Shown here: positions 8,908 to 17,752 of the stretch, piece by piece
Layout of the letters: each line of letters opens with the position of its first letter
Position numbering within the stretch: the first letter of the stretch is position 1
Source: Geothrix edaphica
GTDB taxonomy: Bacteria; Acidobacteriota; Holophagae; Holophagales; Holophagaceae
DNA length: 64,000 bases
Reading direction: 5' to 3'
Assembly: GCF_030268045.1 (NCBI RefSeq)
Contig: NZ_BSDC01000001.1
Coordinates: forward strand, 1,426,001-1,490,000
Notes under the pieces: generated by a model
Databases searched by the model: none
The model's input: the letters and a program-made list of their open reading frames with translations, nothing else
Told to the model about the DNA's origin: nothing
Position numbers and translations under genes: made by a program

Positions 8908-9480
8908 TCAGAGCGGCCGGACAGCGGACTCCACCAGCTCCACCAGGGCCTCGGCCATGCGCTGGCCTGCCCGGGGCGGGTTCTCCACCACGGTCCCCAC
9001 CAGCTTCTGCGCGCCCCCCGGCTGGGTGGCGAACAGGTAGAAGGTCGGGACCCGCACCACCGCCTGGGGGGGGCACCCCTTGGGCCAGGCGGCCTCGGCG
9101 ACCTGCTTGTCCCGGTAGACGCCCAGGTAGTGGATCTCGATGAAGGGATTGGGGTCCGCCGCCAGGACCAGCAGGTCCGGCAGCTGGTACTGGCTGTCGC
9201 CGCACCAGGATCCGAAGACCGCCACCAGAGTCAGGGGCTGGCGCACGGCCTTCCACCGGGCCTTCAGCTCGGAGGGCAGCTGGGTGGCGGCGGCGGTGTC
9301 CCGGAAGACGGCCCGGTGGGCGAGGATCTCTTTGGCGGTAGCCGGCCCCAGCAGCAATGGCTGGTGGTCCTTGGCGTCGCTGGGCAGCCCCCCCGGCGTG
9401 GTGGCGGGGATCGGCGGCGGCACCGCCGGCGGTTCCGCCTGCAATCCCAGGGTTCCGAGGGCCAGGAGCACAGCTTTCAT
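8908..9480 (-). CDS. Exported thioredoxin-fold protein with an incomplete active site
   Basis: The product is 190 residues with a signal peptide of about 15 residues, so it is probably periplasmic. A thioredoxin-like strand-helix unit is visible at TLVAVFGSWCGDSQYQLP, but the motif is W-C-G-D-S (Cys93, Ser96) instead of CxxC. A later VRVPTFYLF carries the cis-Pro expected of the fold. A lone Cys suggests a monothiol role or loss of redox function. I chose the ATG at 9480 to begin directly with the signal peptide. It follows the solute-binding gene's strand, with 49 bases between them. Confidence 0.7.
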   Translation of the reverse strand: MKAVLLALGTLGLQAEPPAVPPPIPATTPGGLPSDAKDHQPLLLGPATAKEILAHRAVFRDTAAATQLPSELKARWKAVRQPLTLVAVFGSWCGDSQYQLPDLLVLAADPNPFIEIHYLGVYRDKQVAEAAWPKGCPPQAVVRVPTFYLFATQPGGAQKLVGTVVENPPRAGQRMAEALVELVESAVRPL

Positions 9481-9516
9481 GGGGATCTCCGGATTCCAGT
9501 CTAGCCCGGGCGATAA

Positions 9517-9542
9517 ACTTGACTCAATCACTCAGGAATACT
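9517..9542 (+). promoter_or_regulatory. Candidate Rrf2/IscR-type operator overlapping a promoter
   Basis: The sequence CTTGACT, six bases, then CTCAGGAATACT resembles the type 1 site bound by [2Fe-2S] IscR, in which TTGACT also serves as the -35. A weak -10 (TAGCCT) lies 17 bases downstream. It is 25 bases before the Rrf2 start codon, as expected for autoregulation. The match is by eye. Confidence 0.5.
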
Positions 9543-9566
9543 AGCCTGGAACCTGGAGAAGGTTTC

Positions 9567-10073
9567 GTGAAGATCTCGGCCCGAGGCAGGTACAGCATGC
9601 AGGCCCTGTTCGACCTGGCCCACCACAGCCATGGCCAGCCGGTGCCTTTGCATGTCATCGCCGAGCGCCAGAAGCTCTCCCTGCCCTTCCTCGAACAGAT
9701 CTTCAACAAGCTCAAGAAGGCCGGCGTAGTCGCCAGCGTACGCGGCCCCAAGGGCGGCTACATCCTCACGCGGCCCTGCAACCAGGTGAGTGTGGGCGAG
9801 GTGCTTCGCCTCACAGACAGCAGCTTCTATGCCGTGGCCAAGGAAGATCCCAGGGCCGCGAATCAGGCCCTCATGGCCGATGAGCGCATGAGCCTCATGC
9901 TCTGGAACCGCCTCTCCGACCACATCTCAGCGTTCATGGAGAAGGTGACCTTCGCGGACCTGTGCTCCGAGACCGCCAGCAACACCTGCCCCGACTGCAC
10001 CTGCCCCGAATACGTGAAGGATGTGCAAGGCCAGATCGTCCGGGGCGAGCGCAAAGCCTGCGGCGTGATGTAG
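9567..10073 (+). CDS. Rrf2 family transcriptional regulator (IscR-like)
   Basis: The product is 168 residues. An N-terminal winged helix (ISARGRYSMQALFDLA, LSLPFLEQIFNKLKKAGVVASVRGPKGGY) is followed by a Cys cluster: Cys133, 141, 144, 146 and 165. Rrf2 proteins such as IscR sense Fe-S status through three clustered Cys. The start is GTG at 9567 behind GGAGAAGG; the upstream open frame overlaps the promoter. It lies 5 bases before ttcA, whose product needs an Fe-S cluster, so the regulator probably controls itself and ttcA in response to Fe-S supply (inference). Confidence 0.88.
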   Translation: MKISARGRYSMQALFDLAHHSHGQPVPLHVIAERQKLSLPFLEQIFNKLKKAGVVASVRGPKGGYILTRPCNQVSVGEVLRLTDSSFYAVAKEDPRAANQALMADERMSLMLWNRLSDHISAFMEKVTFADLCSETASNTCPDCTCPEYVKDVQGQIVRGERKACGVM

Positions 10074-10078
10074 GGCCG

Positions 10079-10930
10079 ATGAGCAATCCCTGCGCCCTTC
10101 CCAGCCTGGCCCTGCCGCCCACCGATGCTGACCTCAAGACCCTGCCCCGGCTGGAGAAGAAGCTCGCCCGCCGGGTGGGGGAGACCAATGCGGCCTACAG
10201 GCTCATCGAGGACGGCGACCGCATCCTGGTGGCGGTGAGCGGCGGCAAGGACTCCTGGGCCCTCCTCGATATCCTGGAGCGGCTGCGCAGGCGGGCCCCC
10301 GTCACCTTCACGGTCGAGGCCGTCACCGTCGATCCCGGCTTTCCCCAGTTCAACCCCGATCCCATCGCCGAGACCTGCGAGCGCCTCGGCGTGCCGCACC
10401 ACATCATTCCCGCCCCCATCGACAAGATGGTGCGCAGCAAGCCCGAAGAACTGCCCTGCATCATCTGCTCCCGCCTGCGCCGAGGCGTGCTCTACTCCTT
10501 CGCCAAGCAGCACGGCTACACCAAGATCGCCCTGGGCCACCACCTGGACGACCTGCTGGAGACCCTGCTCATCAATCTCTTCTTCGAGGGCCGCCTCAGC
10601 ACCATGCCCCTGCGCCTGGTGAGCGACGACGGCGCCAACACGGTCATCCGCCCCCTGGGCACCTGCGAGGAGAAGGACCTGCAGCGCTACGCCTGGCTGC
10701 GCGGCTTCCCCATCGTGCCCTGCGGCTGCCCCCTCTGCGGCTGCTCCAGCCTGGAGAGCCGCCGCAAGCAGGCGAAGGAGCTCATCGCCTCCATGGAAAC
10801 CAGCATCCCCCGCCTCAAGGCGTCCATGCTCGGCGCCATGGGCAACGTGAAGCTGAGCCACCTGCTGGACCTGAACCTCGGTGCCCTGCATGCCACGGGC
10901 GTGGACGAGGCCGTGGAGCGGCTGGGGTAG
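10079..10930 (+). CDS. ttcA: tRNA 2-thiocytidine biosynthesis protein TtcA
   Basis: TtcA thiolates cytidine 32 of tRNAs using ATP and an Fe-S cluster. The product is 283 residues. The PP-loop SGGKDS is at residues 54-59; CIIC lies near residue 130 and CGCPLCGC near 220, which fits cluster binding by CxxC motifs. LGHHLDD is the typical later motif. The ATG at 10079 is 5 bases after the Rrf2 stop, so the two are one operon. Confidence 0.93.
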   Translation: MSNPCALPSLALPPTDADLKTLPRLEKKLARRVGETNAAYRLIEDGDRILVAVSGGKDSWALLDILERLRRRAPVTFTVEAVTVDPGFPQFNPDPIAETCERLGVPHHIIPAPIDKMVRSKPEELPCIICSRLRRGVLYSFAKQHGYTKIALGHHLDDLLETLLINLFFEGRLSTMPLRLVSDDGANTVIRPLGTCEEKDLQRYAWLRGFPIVPCGCPLCGCSSLESRRKQAKELIASMETSIPRLKASMLGAMGNVKLSHLLDLNLGALHATGVDEAVERLG

Positions 10931-10959
10931 CCTGCCCGTCGAAAAGGAATTGGGAAAGA

Positions 10960-11045
10960 AGCGGAGGAGAACGGAGGAAAGCGGAGAACTGAAACCAGAG
11001 TTTCTCTTTTCTCAGCTTTCCTCTGCCTTTCCGTTCTCCTCCGCT
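10960..11045. repeat. Intergenic palindrome between convergent genes
   Basis: Perfect 16-bp arms at 10960-10975 and 11030-11045 (AGCGGAGGAGAACGGA and its complement) enclose a further imperfect pairing of purine-rich and pyrimidine-rich runs. It fills the gap between the converging ttcA and methyltransferase genes and probably ends transcription from both sides. The purine-rich strand is conspicuous in this GC-rich sequence. Confidence 0.8.
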
Positions 11046-11058
11046 TATCTCATTCCGT

Positions 11059-12249
11059 TCACGACAAACTCAGCCACAGGCCCTTGAGGTAGAACCCTTC
11101 GGGGTGGTTCAGCGAATAGGGGTGGTCGGCAGGCTGACCGAGGTGCGCCAGCACCCGCGCCTCGCGTCCCGCTTCGAGCAGGGCGGTCCACACGGCCTCC
11201 TGGAAGCGGGTGCGGTCCAGGTGCTGGCTGCAGGAGAAGACCCAGAGCATGCCACCGGGCGCGGTGGCGCGGGCGCCGAGGCGGAAGACATCCTTGTAGG
11301 CCTTGAAGGCCTTGTCCACGTCCTTGCGCTGCTTGGCGAAGGCGGGCGGGTCCACGATGACGCGGTCCCAGCCGCCGGGCTCCAGCTGGCGCATCAGCTC
11401 GAAGGCATCACCCTCCATCCGCAGGTGGGCCGCGGGATCCAGGCCGTTGGCGGCCCAGTCGCGCTCCGCCTGGTCCAGGGCCGGGGCACTGATGTCGAGG
11501 GTCGCCACCTCCGTGGCGCCGCCCAGACCCGCGTGGATGCTGAAGCCACCCGTGTAACCGAAGGTGTTGAGCACGCGGCAGCCTGCCGCGTGGGCGCCCA
11601 CCTGGAGGCGATGCGCCCGCTGGTCCAGGAAGAAGCCCGTCTTCTGGCCCCGCAGCAGATCCACGCCGAGCCGCGCGGCCCCCTCCTGCACGGTCACCGG
11701 CCCGGCGAGGCTGCCCTTGAGCAGGCGGTTCACGGGGTCGAGCCCCTCCTCCCGGCGGCCCGACTGGCTGCGCTCCACGAAGGCCGTGATGCCCTCGCGC
11801 TTGCCGATCTCGAAGAGGATGGGCCACCACAGCTCCCGCAGGAGCTCCAGGCCCGCCGTGCCCACCTGGAGCACCAGGGCCTGGGAGTAGCGGTCCACCA
11901 CCAGGCCCGGCAGGCCGTCGCCCTCACCGAAGATCCAGCGGCAGCCGCCTTCGGGATCCCACAGGCCCAGGCTCTTGCGCAAGGCCAGGGCGGACTCGAA
12001 GCGCGCCCGGAAGAAGGCCTCGTCCAGGGGCGCGTCCTCGAACCGGAAGATCCGGGCCGCCAGGGGATTCGTGGGGCTGGCCGTCCCCACGCCCAGCACC
12101 TGGCCGGAGTCATCGGCCAGCCGCACCAGGTGGGCTTCCGAAGGCCGCGCCAGGGCCCCGGAGAACACCCAGGGGTGGCGCTTGGAGAGCATCACCTCCT
12201 TGCCGGGCTTCAGGCGGAGCAGGGGGTAGGGCCAGCGGGGCGTGTTCAT
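11059..12249 (-). CDS. Class I rRNA methyltransferase, RlmI/RlmK type
   Basis: The product is 396 residues. An N-terminal PUA-like domain (LKPGKEVMLSKRHPWVFSGAL) precedes a central segment (GLPGLVVDRYSQALVLQVGTAG) and a Rossmann methyltransferase domain with NTFGYTGGFSIHA, the catalytic-loop motif DPPAF and SCSQHL. This architecture is that of E. coli RlmI, which makes m5C1962 in 23S rRNA. RlmI itself lies outside the RsmB family but uses a Cys similarly; which base is modified here is inferred. It is convergent with ttcA and divergent from the next gene. Confidence 0.88.
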   Translation of the reverse strand: MNTPRWPYPLLRLKPGKEVMLSKRHPWVFSGALARPSEAHLVRLADDSGQVLGVGTASPTNPLAARIFRFEDAPLDEAFFRARFESALALRKSLGLWDPEGGCRWIFGEGDGLPGLVVDRYSQALVLQVGTAGLELLRELWWPILFEIGKREGITAFVERSQSGRREEGLDPVNRLLKGSLAGPVTVQEGAARLGVDLLRGQKTGFFLDQRAHRLQVGAHAAGCRVLNTFGYTGGFSIHAGLGGATEVATLDISAPALDQAERDWAANGLDPAAHLRMEGDAFELMRQLEPGGWDRVIVDPPAFAKQRKDVDKAFKAYKDVFRLGARATAPGGMLWVFSCSQHLDRTRFQEAVWTALLEAGREARVLAHLGQPADHPYSLNHPEGFYLKGLWLSLS

Positions 12250-12279
12250 GGCTTCAGATTAGCTTGATAGGCTGGAAGG

Positions 12280-13452
12280 ATGCGCCGCTCCGCCCTGCTC
12301 GCCCTCCTGCTCGCCTTCTTCCCTGTCCGGGCCGGCGATTCCCCGGCCGCCGCGGGCCCCGTGCTGCTCATCAGTGAGGACGGCCTGGGCGCCGACCAGT
12401 TCCGCCCGGACACCATGCCCGGGCTCTGGGCCCTGGCGGAGCGGGGCCGCCGCGCCGCGGTGCGCCCCCCCTTCCCCGCCACCACCTTCAATGGGCACGT
12501 GACGCTGGCCACGGGCTGCTGGCCCGAGCATCACGGCGTCGTGGCCAACGGCTACCTCCGCCCGGAGGACCGGCAGCGCGTCCCGGCCGCCAACCGGGTG
12601 GAGGACATCCAGCGCGAACCGCTCTGGGTGGCCGCCACCCGCAGCGGCGTCCGCACCGCCGTCTTCCATTGGGTGGGCTCCAACGGCCCCTGGGAAGGCG
12701 TGACCCCCTGGCGCATGGAGGCCTTCCGGCCCGGCGTCCCCGACGCGGAAGGCCTGGCCTTCTGCGAGTCGGCCCTGGCCGACGGAGCCCGCCTGGTCAT
12801 GGCCTACCTGTCAGGCACCGACGAGGAAGGCCATCTCAAGGGGCCCCGCAGCCCCGAGGCCCTGGCCAAGCTGCGCGCCCTCGATGCCGAGCTCGCCCCC
12901 TGGCTGCTCCGCATGCAGGCGGCCCATCCGGGCCTCCGGGTGATCCTCACGGCCGATCACGGCATGGTCCCCATGAAGCGCCGGGTCCACCTCCCCACGG
13001 TCCTCGACGGCATCCCTGTGGACCTCATCACCCACGGTGGCAGTGCCTATGTCTATCTGAAACAGCCGGAAGACCTGGCGCGCGCCCTGGCGCGGCTCCG
13101 GAAGGCGGGCCTGCAAGCCTGGCCCCGGAAGCAGGTGCCCGTCCGCTACCACCTGGGCGGCAGCCCGCGGGTGGGGGACATCGTGGTCCTGGCGCCCCTC
13201 GGCACCTGGCTCTCCCAGGCCCGCAGCAGCCGGGAGGATGAATCCGAGCGCCATGGCCGCGCCGGAGCCCACGCCTACGCCCCTGAGTCCGCCCCCATGC
13301 GGTCCTGGCTGGTGGTGCTGGGCGCGGGCCGGGGCCCCCTGGCGGATGTCCCCGCCTGGGACATCGCCCCCACGGCCGCCTCGTGGCTGGGCATCCAGTG
13401 GGCCCAGGCTCCGGATGGGGAGCCCGTACCCGCGCTGATGTCCGCCCATTGA
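12280..13452 (+). CDS. Exported alkaline phosphatase-fold phosphodiesterase (ENPP-like)
   Basis: The product is 390 residues with a signal peptide ending near VRAG. It has the nucleotide pyrophosphatase/phosphodiesterase pattern: an early metal-binding Asp (LLISEDGLGADQ), the nucleophile Thr in PPFPATTFNGHVTLATG, the metal site SGTDEEGHLKGP and TADHGM later. Such enzymes hydrolyse phosphodiester or pyrophosphate bonds outside the cytoplasm; the substrate cannot be told. It is divergent from the rRNA methylase (30 bases between start codons) and convergent with the antiporter, whose stop is 1 base away. Confidence 0.85.
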   Translation: MRRSALLALLLAFFPVRAGDSPAAAGPVLLISEDGLGADQFRPDTMPGLWALAERGRRAAVRPPFPATTFNGHVTLATGCWPEHHGVVANGYLRPEDRQRVPAANRVEDIQREPLWVAATRSGVRTAVFHWVGSNGPWEGVTPWRMEAFRPGVPDAEGLAFCESALADGARLVMAYLSGTDEEGHLKGPRSPEALAKLRALDAELAPWLLRMQAAHPGLRVILTADHGMVPMKRRVHLPTVLDGIPVDLITHGGSAYVYLKQPEDLARALARLRKAGLQAWPRKQVPVRYHLGGSPRVGDIVVLAPLGTWLSQARSSREDESERHGRAGAHAYAPESAPMRSWLVVLGAGRGPLADVPAWDIAPTAASWLGIQWAQAPDGEPVPALMSAH

Positions 13453-13453
13453 G

Positions 13454-15136
13454 CTATCGGATCAGCGCCAGCAGCACCTGGGCCAGGACGATCTTGAGGA
13501 TGGTCGCCAGAGGGTAGACCGTGGCGAAGCCCATGTTGGGCAGCTCGTTGCCGGTGTGGTGGCTGGCGTAGCCCAGCACCACGGGCTGGGTGTGGGTGCC
13601 CGCCAGGATGCCAAACATGATGTTGAGCGGGATGCCGAACAGCTTATGGCCCAGCAGCATGGTCAGGGAATCCGCCACGAAGCAGACGAGGAGCGCCGCC
13701 CCGAGGAAGAGGGGCAGGACCCCGGCGTTCTGGGACACGATGGCCCGGAAGCCCTCGCCGGAGATCACGCCGATGCCCGCGGCGAACAGCACTAGGCCGA
13801 ACTGGCGGACCGTATGGTTGGCGCTGTAGGGGAAGTTCCAGACCAGCGGCCCGATGCGGTGGAACCGGCCGAGGATCAGCGCCACGGCCAGGGGCCCGCC
13901 CGCAAAGCCCAGCTTGAAGACGATGCCGTGCCCCAGCGGGATCGGCAGCTGCCCGAGCGCCAGGCCCGCGGCCAGGCCCATGGCGAAGGTGAGGAAGCTC
14001 ACCTCGCTGATGGCGCGGTAGCTGTCCCCGAAGAAGGCCTCGACGGCCTCGATGTTGTCGCGGCGCGTGGTCACCCGCACCCGGTCGCCCAGCTCCAGCA
14101 CCGTGTCGCCGGATGGGACGAACCAGAGGTCCCCGCGGCGGACGCGGGTGATGATGGCCTGGTGCTTGTTCACCAGGTCCAGCTTGCCGAGGGGCACGCC
14201 CACCACCTCCCAGTTGGAGACGAAGATCCGAGTGGCATCCAGGGCGCTCTGGTCCCGGTCCAGCTCCACGTGGCTGCGCTCGCCGACGAGGGCTGCCACC
14301 TGGACGAGATCGTCCGGCGATCCCACCACCGTCACCAGGTCGTCCAGCTTCAGTCTGAAGTCAGGCCCCGGCAGGAGCAGCTCCGCCTTGCGTAGCACCC
14401 GCCCGAAGACCACCTGGAAGCGGCCGGCGGCGCGGATCTCCCGCTTCGTCAGGGACTCCGCTTCGGACCTCGTCACCCGCATGGTCCAGACTTCCAGCTT
14501 GTGGTGGCCCACCTGGTAGTCCTTGAGGCCGTCCGCCTCTTCTCGCAGGTTCACGCGAAAGACTTTCGAACTGACCAGGATGACCAGCATGGGCACCAGC
14601 ACACCGATGGGATAGGCGATGGCGGAAGCCACGGTGGGCTGGGCCAGCTCCACGGGTCCGGCGCCCATGGACTTCACGCGCTCGATGACGCCCGCCAGGG
14701 CCGGCATGTTGGTGAAGCTGCCCGTCAAAAGGCCCGCCGCATAGCGGGCGTTGAAGCCCATGACCCGCGCCAGCAGCACCACGAAGCACGTGGAGGCGAG
14801 CATCACCAGGAAGACCACGGCGTTCTTCTTCATGCCCTCCCGGCTGAAGGCGGCCCAGAAGCTGTGGGAGATGGAGAGGCCCATGGCGTAGACGAACACC
14901 GCCAGGCCCAGCTCGTAGACCAGCTTCATCTCCTTGGAGATATCCTTCTTGAGACCGGCGTCCAGGCCCGGCGCCATGACCAGCGCGCCCAGGGCGATGC
15001 CCGCGAAGAGGATGCTGGCGATGCCGAAGGAGGCGCCGGCGATGCGGAGCTTGCTGATGGGGTAGCCCAGGGCCACCACGGCGAAGAGCATCAGGAGCGG
15101 GTTCTGCGCGAAGAAGAAGAGGGTCTGCTCGATCAT
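13454..15136 (-). CDS. AspT/YidE-family antiporter with paired RCK_C domains
   Basis: The product is 560 residues. About five hydrophobic helices (1-190) precede a cytoplasmic middle (about 200-370), then five or six more helices. The middle carries two TrkA_C-like modules (RAAGRFQVVFGRVLRKAELLLPGPDFRLKLDDLVTV in outline, and VPSGDTVLELGDRVRVT). The motifs GLLTGSFTNMPAL and GILAGTHTQP are the paired re-entrant repeats of the aspartate:alanine exchanger family. The substrate is probably an amino acid or organic anion, but cannot be read from the sequence. Confidence 0.88.
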   Translation of the reverse strand: MIEQTLFFFAQNPLLMLFAVVALGYPISKLRIAGASFGIASILFAGIALGALVMAPGLDAGLKKDISKEMKLVYELGLAVFVYAMGLSISHSFWAAFSREGMKKNAVVFLVMLASTCFVVLLARVMGFNARYAAGLLTGSFTNMPALAGVIERVKSMGAGPVELAQPTVASAIAYPIGVLVPMLVILVSSKVFRVNLREEADGLKDYQVGHHKLEVWTMRVTRSEAESLTKREIRAAGRFQVVFGRVLRKAELLLPGPDFRLKLDDLVTVVGSPDDLVQVAALVGERSHVELDRDQSALDATRIFVSNWEVVGVPLGKLDLVNKHQAIITRVRRGDLWFVPSGDTVLELGDRVRVTTRRDNIEAVEAFFGDSYRAISEVSFLTFAMGLAAGLALGQLPIPLGHGIVFKLGFAGGPLAVALILGRFHRIGPLVWNFPYSANHTVRQFGLVLFAAGIGVISGEGFRAIVSQNAGVLPLFLGAALLVCFVADSLTMLLGHKLFGIPLNIMFGILAGTHTQPVVLGYASHHTGNELPNMGFATVYPLATILKIVLAQVLLALIR

Positions 15137-15167
15137 GCTCGCTCCGCCAGAGGGCCTTCCCAGGGGC

Positions 15168-16202
15168 TCATGTCAACCGCCGGATGGCCGCCGCCAGGGC
15201 CTCCACCTCGTCGGGCCGCGCGTCCGGGAGCATCGAGAAGCGAAGCACCGACCGCGCGTCGTCCGAACTATACCCCAAGGTCAAGATTGCATGACTGGGC
15301 TTCACCGCCCCGCTGTGGCAGGCGCTGCCCGTGCTCACGGCAAAGCCGGCGAGGTCCAGGGCCACCTGCAGGGCCTCGCCGTTGCGGCCCCGGAACAGCA
15401 CACAGCTTGTATTCGGCAGACGGGTCGACTCTTGGCCGATGATCTCGATGTCTCGTCCCCAGGAGGTGATTTCCGCCTCGAAGGCATCGCGAACCGAGGC
15501 CAATGCGGCATTCATGGCTTGACGCTCCGTCAAGTGCCGCGCCGCCGCCGCCAGACCGAGGATGGCCGGGAGGTCCTCCGTGCCGCCCCGGCGGCGGCGC
15601 TCCTGGGGGCCTTCCATGACGGGCTCCCAGGGCAGGCCTGGCCGCAACCACAGCAGGGCCGCGCCCCGGGGACCCCCCATCTTGTGGCCGCTGAACACCG
15701 CGGCATCGCAGTCCGACAGGTCTACGGGTACCTTGCCCCAGGCCTGGCAGCAGTCCTTGATGCGAACGGCATCCAGGGCGGAGGGCATGGCGTAGAGGAT
15801 GCCCGTCTCGTTGCTGGCGGCCAGCTGCACCACCGTGGCGCAGTCCATCGGGATCTCCGGTAGCCAGCTCACGCGCGACCAGTCCCGCAGGGGATTCAGG
15901 CAGGCGCTGTGCTCCCCGGGGAACACCGCCGCCGGCCGGTCCCCCAGGGCCGCGTGGAGGCCGCGAATGAGCAGGTGCAGGGCCTCCGTGGCGCTGGCAC
16001 AGAACACCAGCTCCCCCGCCGCCACCTCCAGTGAGGCCGCCAGCTCCCGCCGGGCCTCCTCGAGGCGGAACCGCGCCCGCTGCCCCTCCCGGTGGGTGCT
16101 GGTGGGGTTGGCCCAGTCCTCGGCCATGGCCCGCCGCACCGCCTCCATGACCTCGGGATGGGGCGGCGTGGTGGCGTTGGCGTCGAAGTAGAGCCTGGAC
16201 AT
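15168..16202 (-). CDS. Class V aminotransferase, cysteine desulfurase-like (NifS/IscS group)
   Basis: Cysteine desulfurases use PLP to move sulfur from cysteine to an enzyme Cys. The product is 344 residues, shorter than IscS (about 400). It has the N-terminal FDANATTPPHPEV, the PLP-binding Lys in FSGHKMGGPRG and the catalytic Cys in VSTGSACHSG. I chose the ATG at 16202 because MSRLYFDANAT is the usual beginning. It is divergent from the nucleotidase, with only 22 bases between start codons, and no iscU or suf genes are near. It may serve tRNA thiolation or general sulfur supply. Confidence 0.85.
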   Translation of the reverse strand: MSRLYFDANATTPPHPEVMEAVRRAMAEDWANPTSTHREGQRARFRLEEARRELAASLEVAAGELVFCASATEALHLLIRGLHAALGDRPAAVFPGEHSACLNPLRDWSRVSWLPEIPMDCATVVQLAASNETGILYAMPSALDAVRIKDCCQAWGKVPVDLSDCDAAVFSGHKMGGPRGAALLWLRPGLPWEPVMEGPQERRRRGGTEDLPAILGLAAAARHLTERQAMNAALASVRDAFEAEITSWGRDIEIIGQESTRLPNTSCVLFRGRNGEALQVALDLAGFAVSTGSACHSGAVKPSHAILTLGYSSDDARSVLRFSMLPDARPDEVEALAAAIRRLT

Positions 16203-16224
16203 GACATCAATGTACCCTGGGCCC

Positions 16225-17136
16225 ATGCCCAAATCCCTGGAAGGCAAGCTCGTCGTCGCCATCTCCTCCCGCGCTCTGTTCGATTTCGAAGAGGAGAACC
16301 GGGTCTTCGAGGAGTCGGATGACCGGGCCTACATGGAGCTCCAGCTCTCGCGGCTGGACGTGCCCGCCCAGCCCGGCGTGGCTTACCCGCTGGTGAAGAA
16401 GCTGCTGGCCTTCAACTCGGGAGACGAAAACCGCGTCGCTGTGGTGATCCTTTCCCGCAATGACCCCGTGAGCGGCTTGCGGGTCTTCCGCAGCGCCCAG
16501 GAATCGAACCTCCAGCTGGAGCGCGGCGTCTTCACCCGGGGCCGGAATCCCTATCCGTACCTCACGTCCCTGGGGGCGAACCTGTTCCTGTCCGCCAAGG
16601 AAGAGGACGTGCGCGCAGCCCTGAACGCTGGCTTTGCGGCGGCGCGGGTCTACCCGGACAGCGCCATGGCCGCGGACCGCCACCCGGACGAGATCCGCAT
16701 CGCCTTCGACGGCGACGCCGTGCTGTTCAGCGACGAGGCGGAGCGCGTCTACGCCCAGGGTGGCCTGGCCGCCTTCCAGGCCCACGAGATCGAGCGGGCC
16801 GCCGTCCCCCTGCCCCCCGGGCCGTTCAAGCCCCTGCTCCAGGCCCTGCAGCCGCTCCAGGACATGGGCACGGACGCCCCCATGCGCATCCGCACCGCCC
16901 TCGTCACGGCCCGCAGCGCCCCCGCCCATGAGCGCGCCATCCGCACGCTCATGGCCTGGAACATCCAGGTGGACGAGGCCATGTTCCTGGGGGGCCTGGA
17001 GAAGGCTGACTTCCTCCGCGAATTCGAACCCGACTTCTTCTTCGATGACCAGACCGGCTACTGCGACACCGCCGCCAAGGTGGGGCCGACCGGGCATGTG
17101 GTGAGCGGCGTGAAGAACGAGGCCGCCAAGGGCTGA
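16225..17136 (+). CDS. 5'-nucleotidase related to cytosolic cN-I
   Basis: The product is 303 residues and resembles animal cytosolic 5'-nucleotidase I and its bacterial relatives: LVVAISSRALFDFEEEN, VAVVILSRNDPVSGLRVF, the HAD-like metal motif AFDGDAVLFSDEAE and FFDDQTGYCD near the end. The predicted activity is dephosphorylation of nucleoside monophosphates such as AMP. The ATG at 16225 gives the conserved start MPKSLEGKLVVAISSR. It ends 7 bases before the stop of a convergent lipoprotein gene. Confidence 0.85.
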   Translation: MPKSLEGKLVVAISSRALFDFEEENRVFEESDDRAYMELQLSRLDVPAQPGVAYPLVKKLLAFNSGDENRVAVVILSRNDPVSGLRVFRSAQESNLQLERGVFTRGRNPYPYLTSLGANLFLSAKEEDVRAALNAGFAAARVYPDSAMAADRHPDEIRIAFDGDAVLFSDEAERVYAQGGLAAFQAHEIERAAVPLPPGPFKPLLQALQPLQDMGTDAPMRIRTALVTARSAPAHERAIRTLMAWNIQVDEAMFLGGLEKADFLREFEPDFFFDDQTGYCDTAAKVGPTGHVVSGVKNEAAKG

Positions 17137-17143
17137 CGCGGGT

Positions 17144-17752
17144 TCAGGCGCCTTCCGCCGCCTTGGCGAGGGCCGCGTGGAACTCCGCCTTGCCCATGAG
17201 CTTCCGGACGGCGCCCGGCAGGGCCTGCTCGTAGGCCTGCTTCACGTTGCCGCCTCCGAATACCCCAGCCGAATGCTGGAAGGTGTCCATGAAGGTGTCC
17301 GTGTACAGCTCCTTCCCCTGGGCATCCTTGACGCGCACCACGAGGCTCACCTCGGCTTTGCTGTCGCCGGAGAAGAACCCGGAGTTGTAGCGGTGGACGA
17401 AGGCCAACAGCTCGATCCGGAGAGGCACCTTCCCGCCCTCGAGGCCGTAGCCCCGGGCCCGCAGCTCGGCCTCGATCGCGCGCTTCACCAGGGCCGGAAT
17501 GTCCTCATCGTTGAGGATGGGGGCCATCTCGGACCCGAACCCGTTGATCTTCCGGGCCACCTCCCGGCCCTGGCTCGACCTCAGGTCCCGGACCTCCACC
17601 TTCACCTGGATGGCTTCGGCCCCCTTGATCTTCTCGACCGCAGCGGGCGCCGGGTAGTCGATGTGGATGGTCTCCGTGGTGAGGGCGCATCCGGACGCGG
17701 CCAGCAGGCAGGCAGCCGCCACACCACCCGTGAACTTCAAGAGCGAAGGCAT
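17144..17752 (-). CDS. YajG-like outer-membrane lipoprotein
   Basis: The product is 202 residues with a lipoprotein signal (LLAASGC). The mature part resembles the YajG family (IKGAEAIQVKVEVRDLRSSQGREVARKINGFGSEMAPIL), with a later VSLVVRVKDAQGKELY. Function is unknown; membrane anchorage on the periplasmic side is inferred from the lipobox. The ATG at 17752 is preceded by AAGGAGGAG. It is divergent from ftcD. Confidence 0.75.
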   Translation of the reverse strand: MPSLLKFTGGVAAACLLAASGCALTTETIHIDYPAPAAVEKIKGAEAIQVKVEVRDLRSSQGREVARKINGFGSEMAPILNDEDIPALVKRAIEAELRARGYGLEGGKVPLRIELLAFVHRYNSGFFSGDSKAEVSLVVRVKDAQGKELYTDTFMDTFQHSAGVFGGGNVKQAYEQALPGAVRKLMGKAEFHAALAKAAEGA

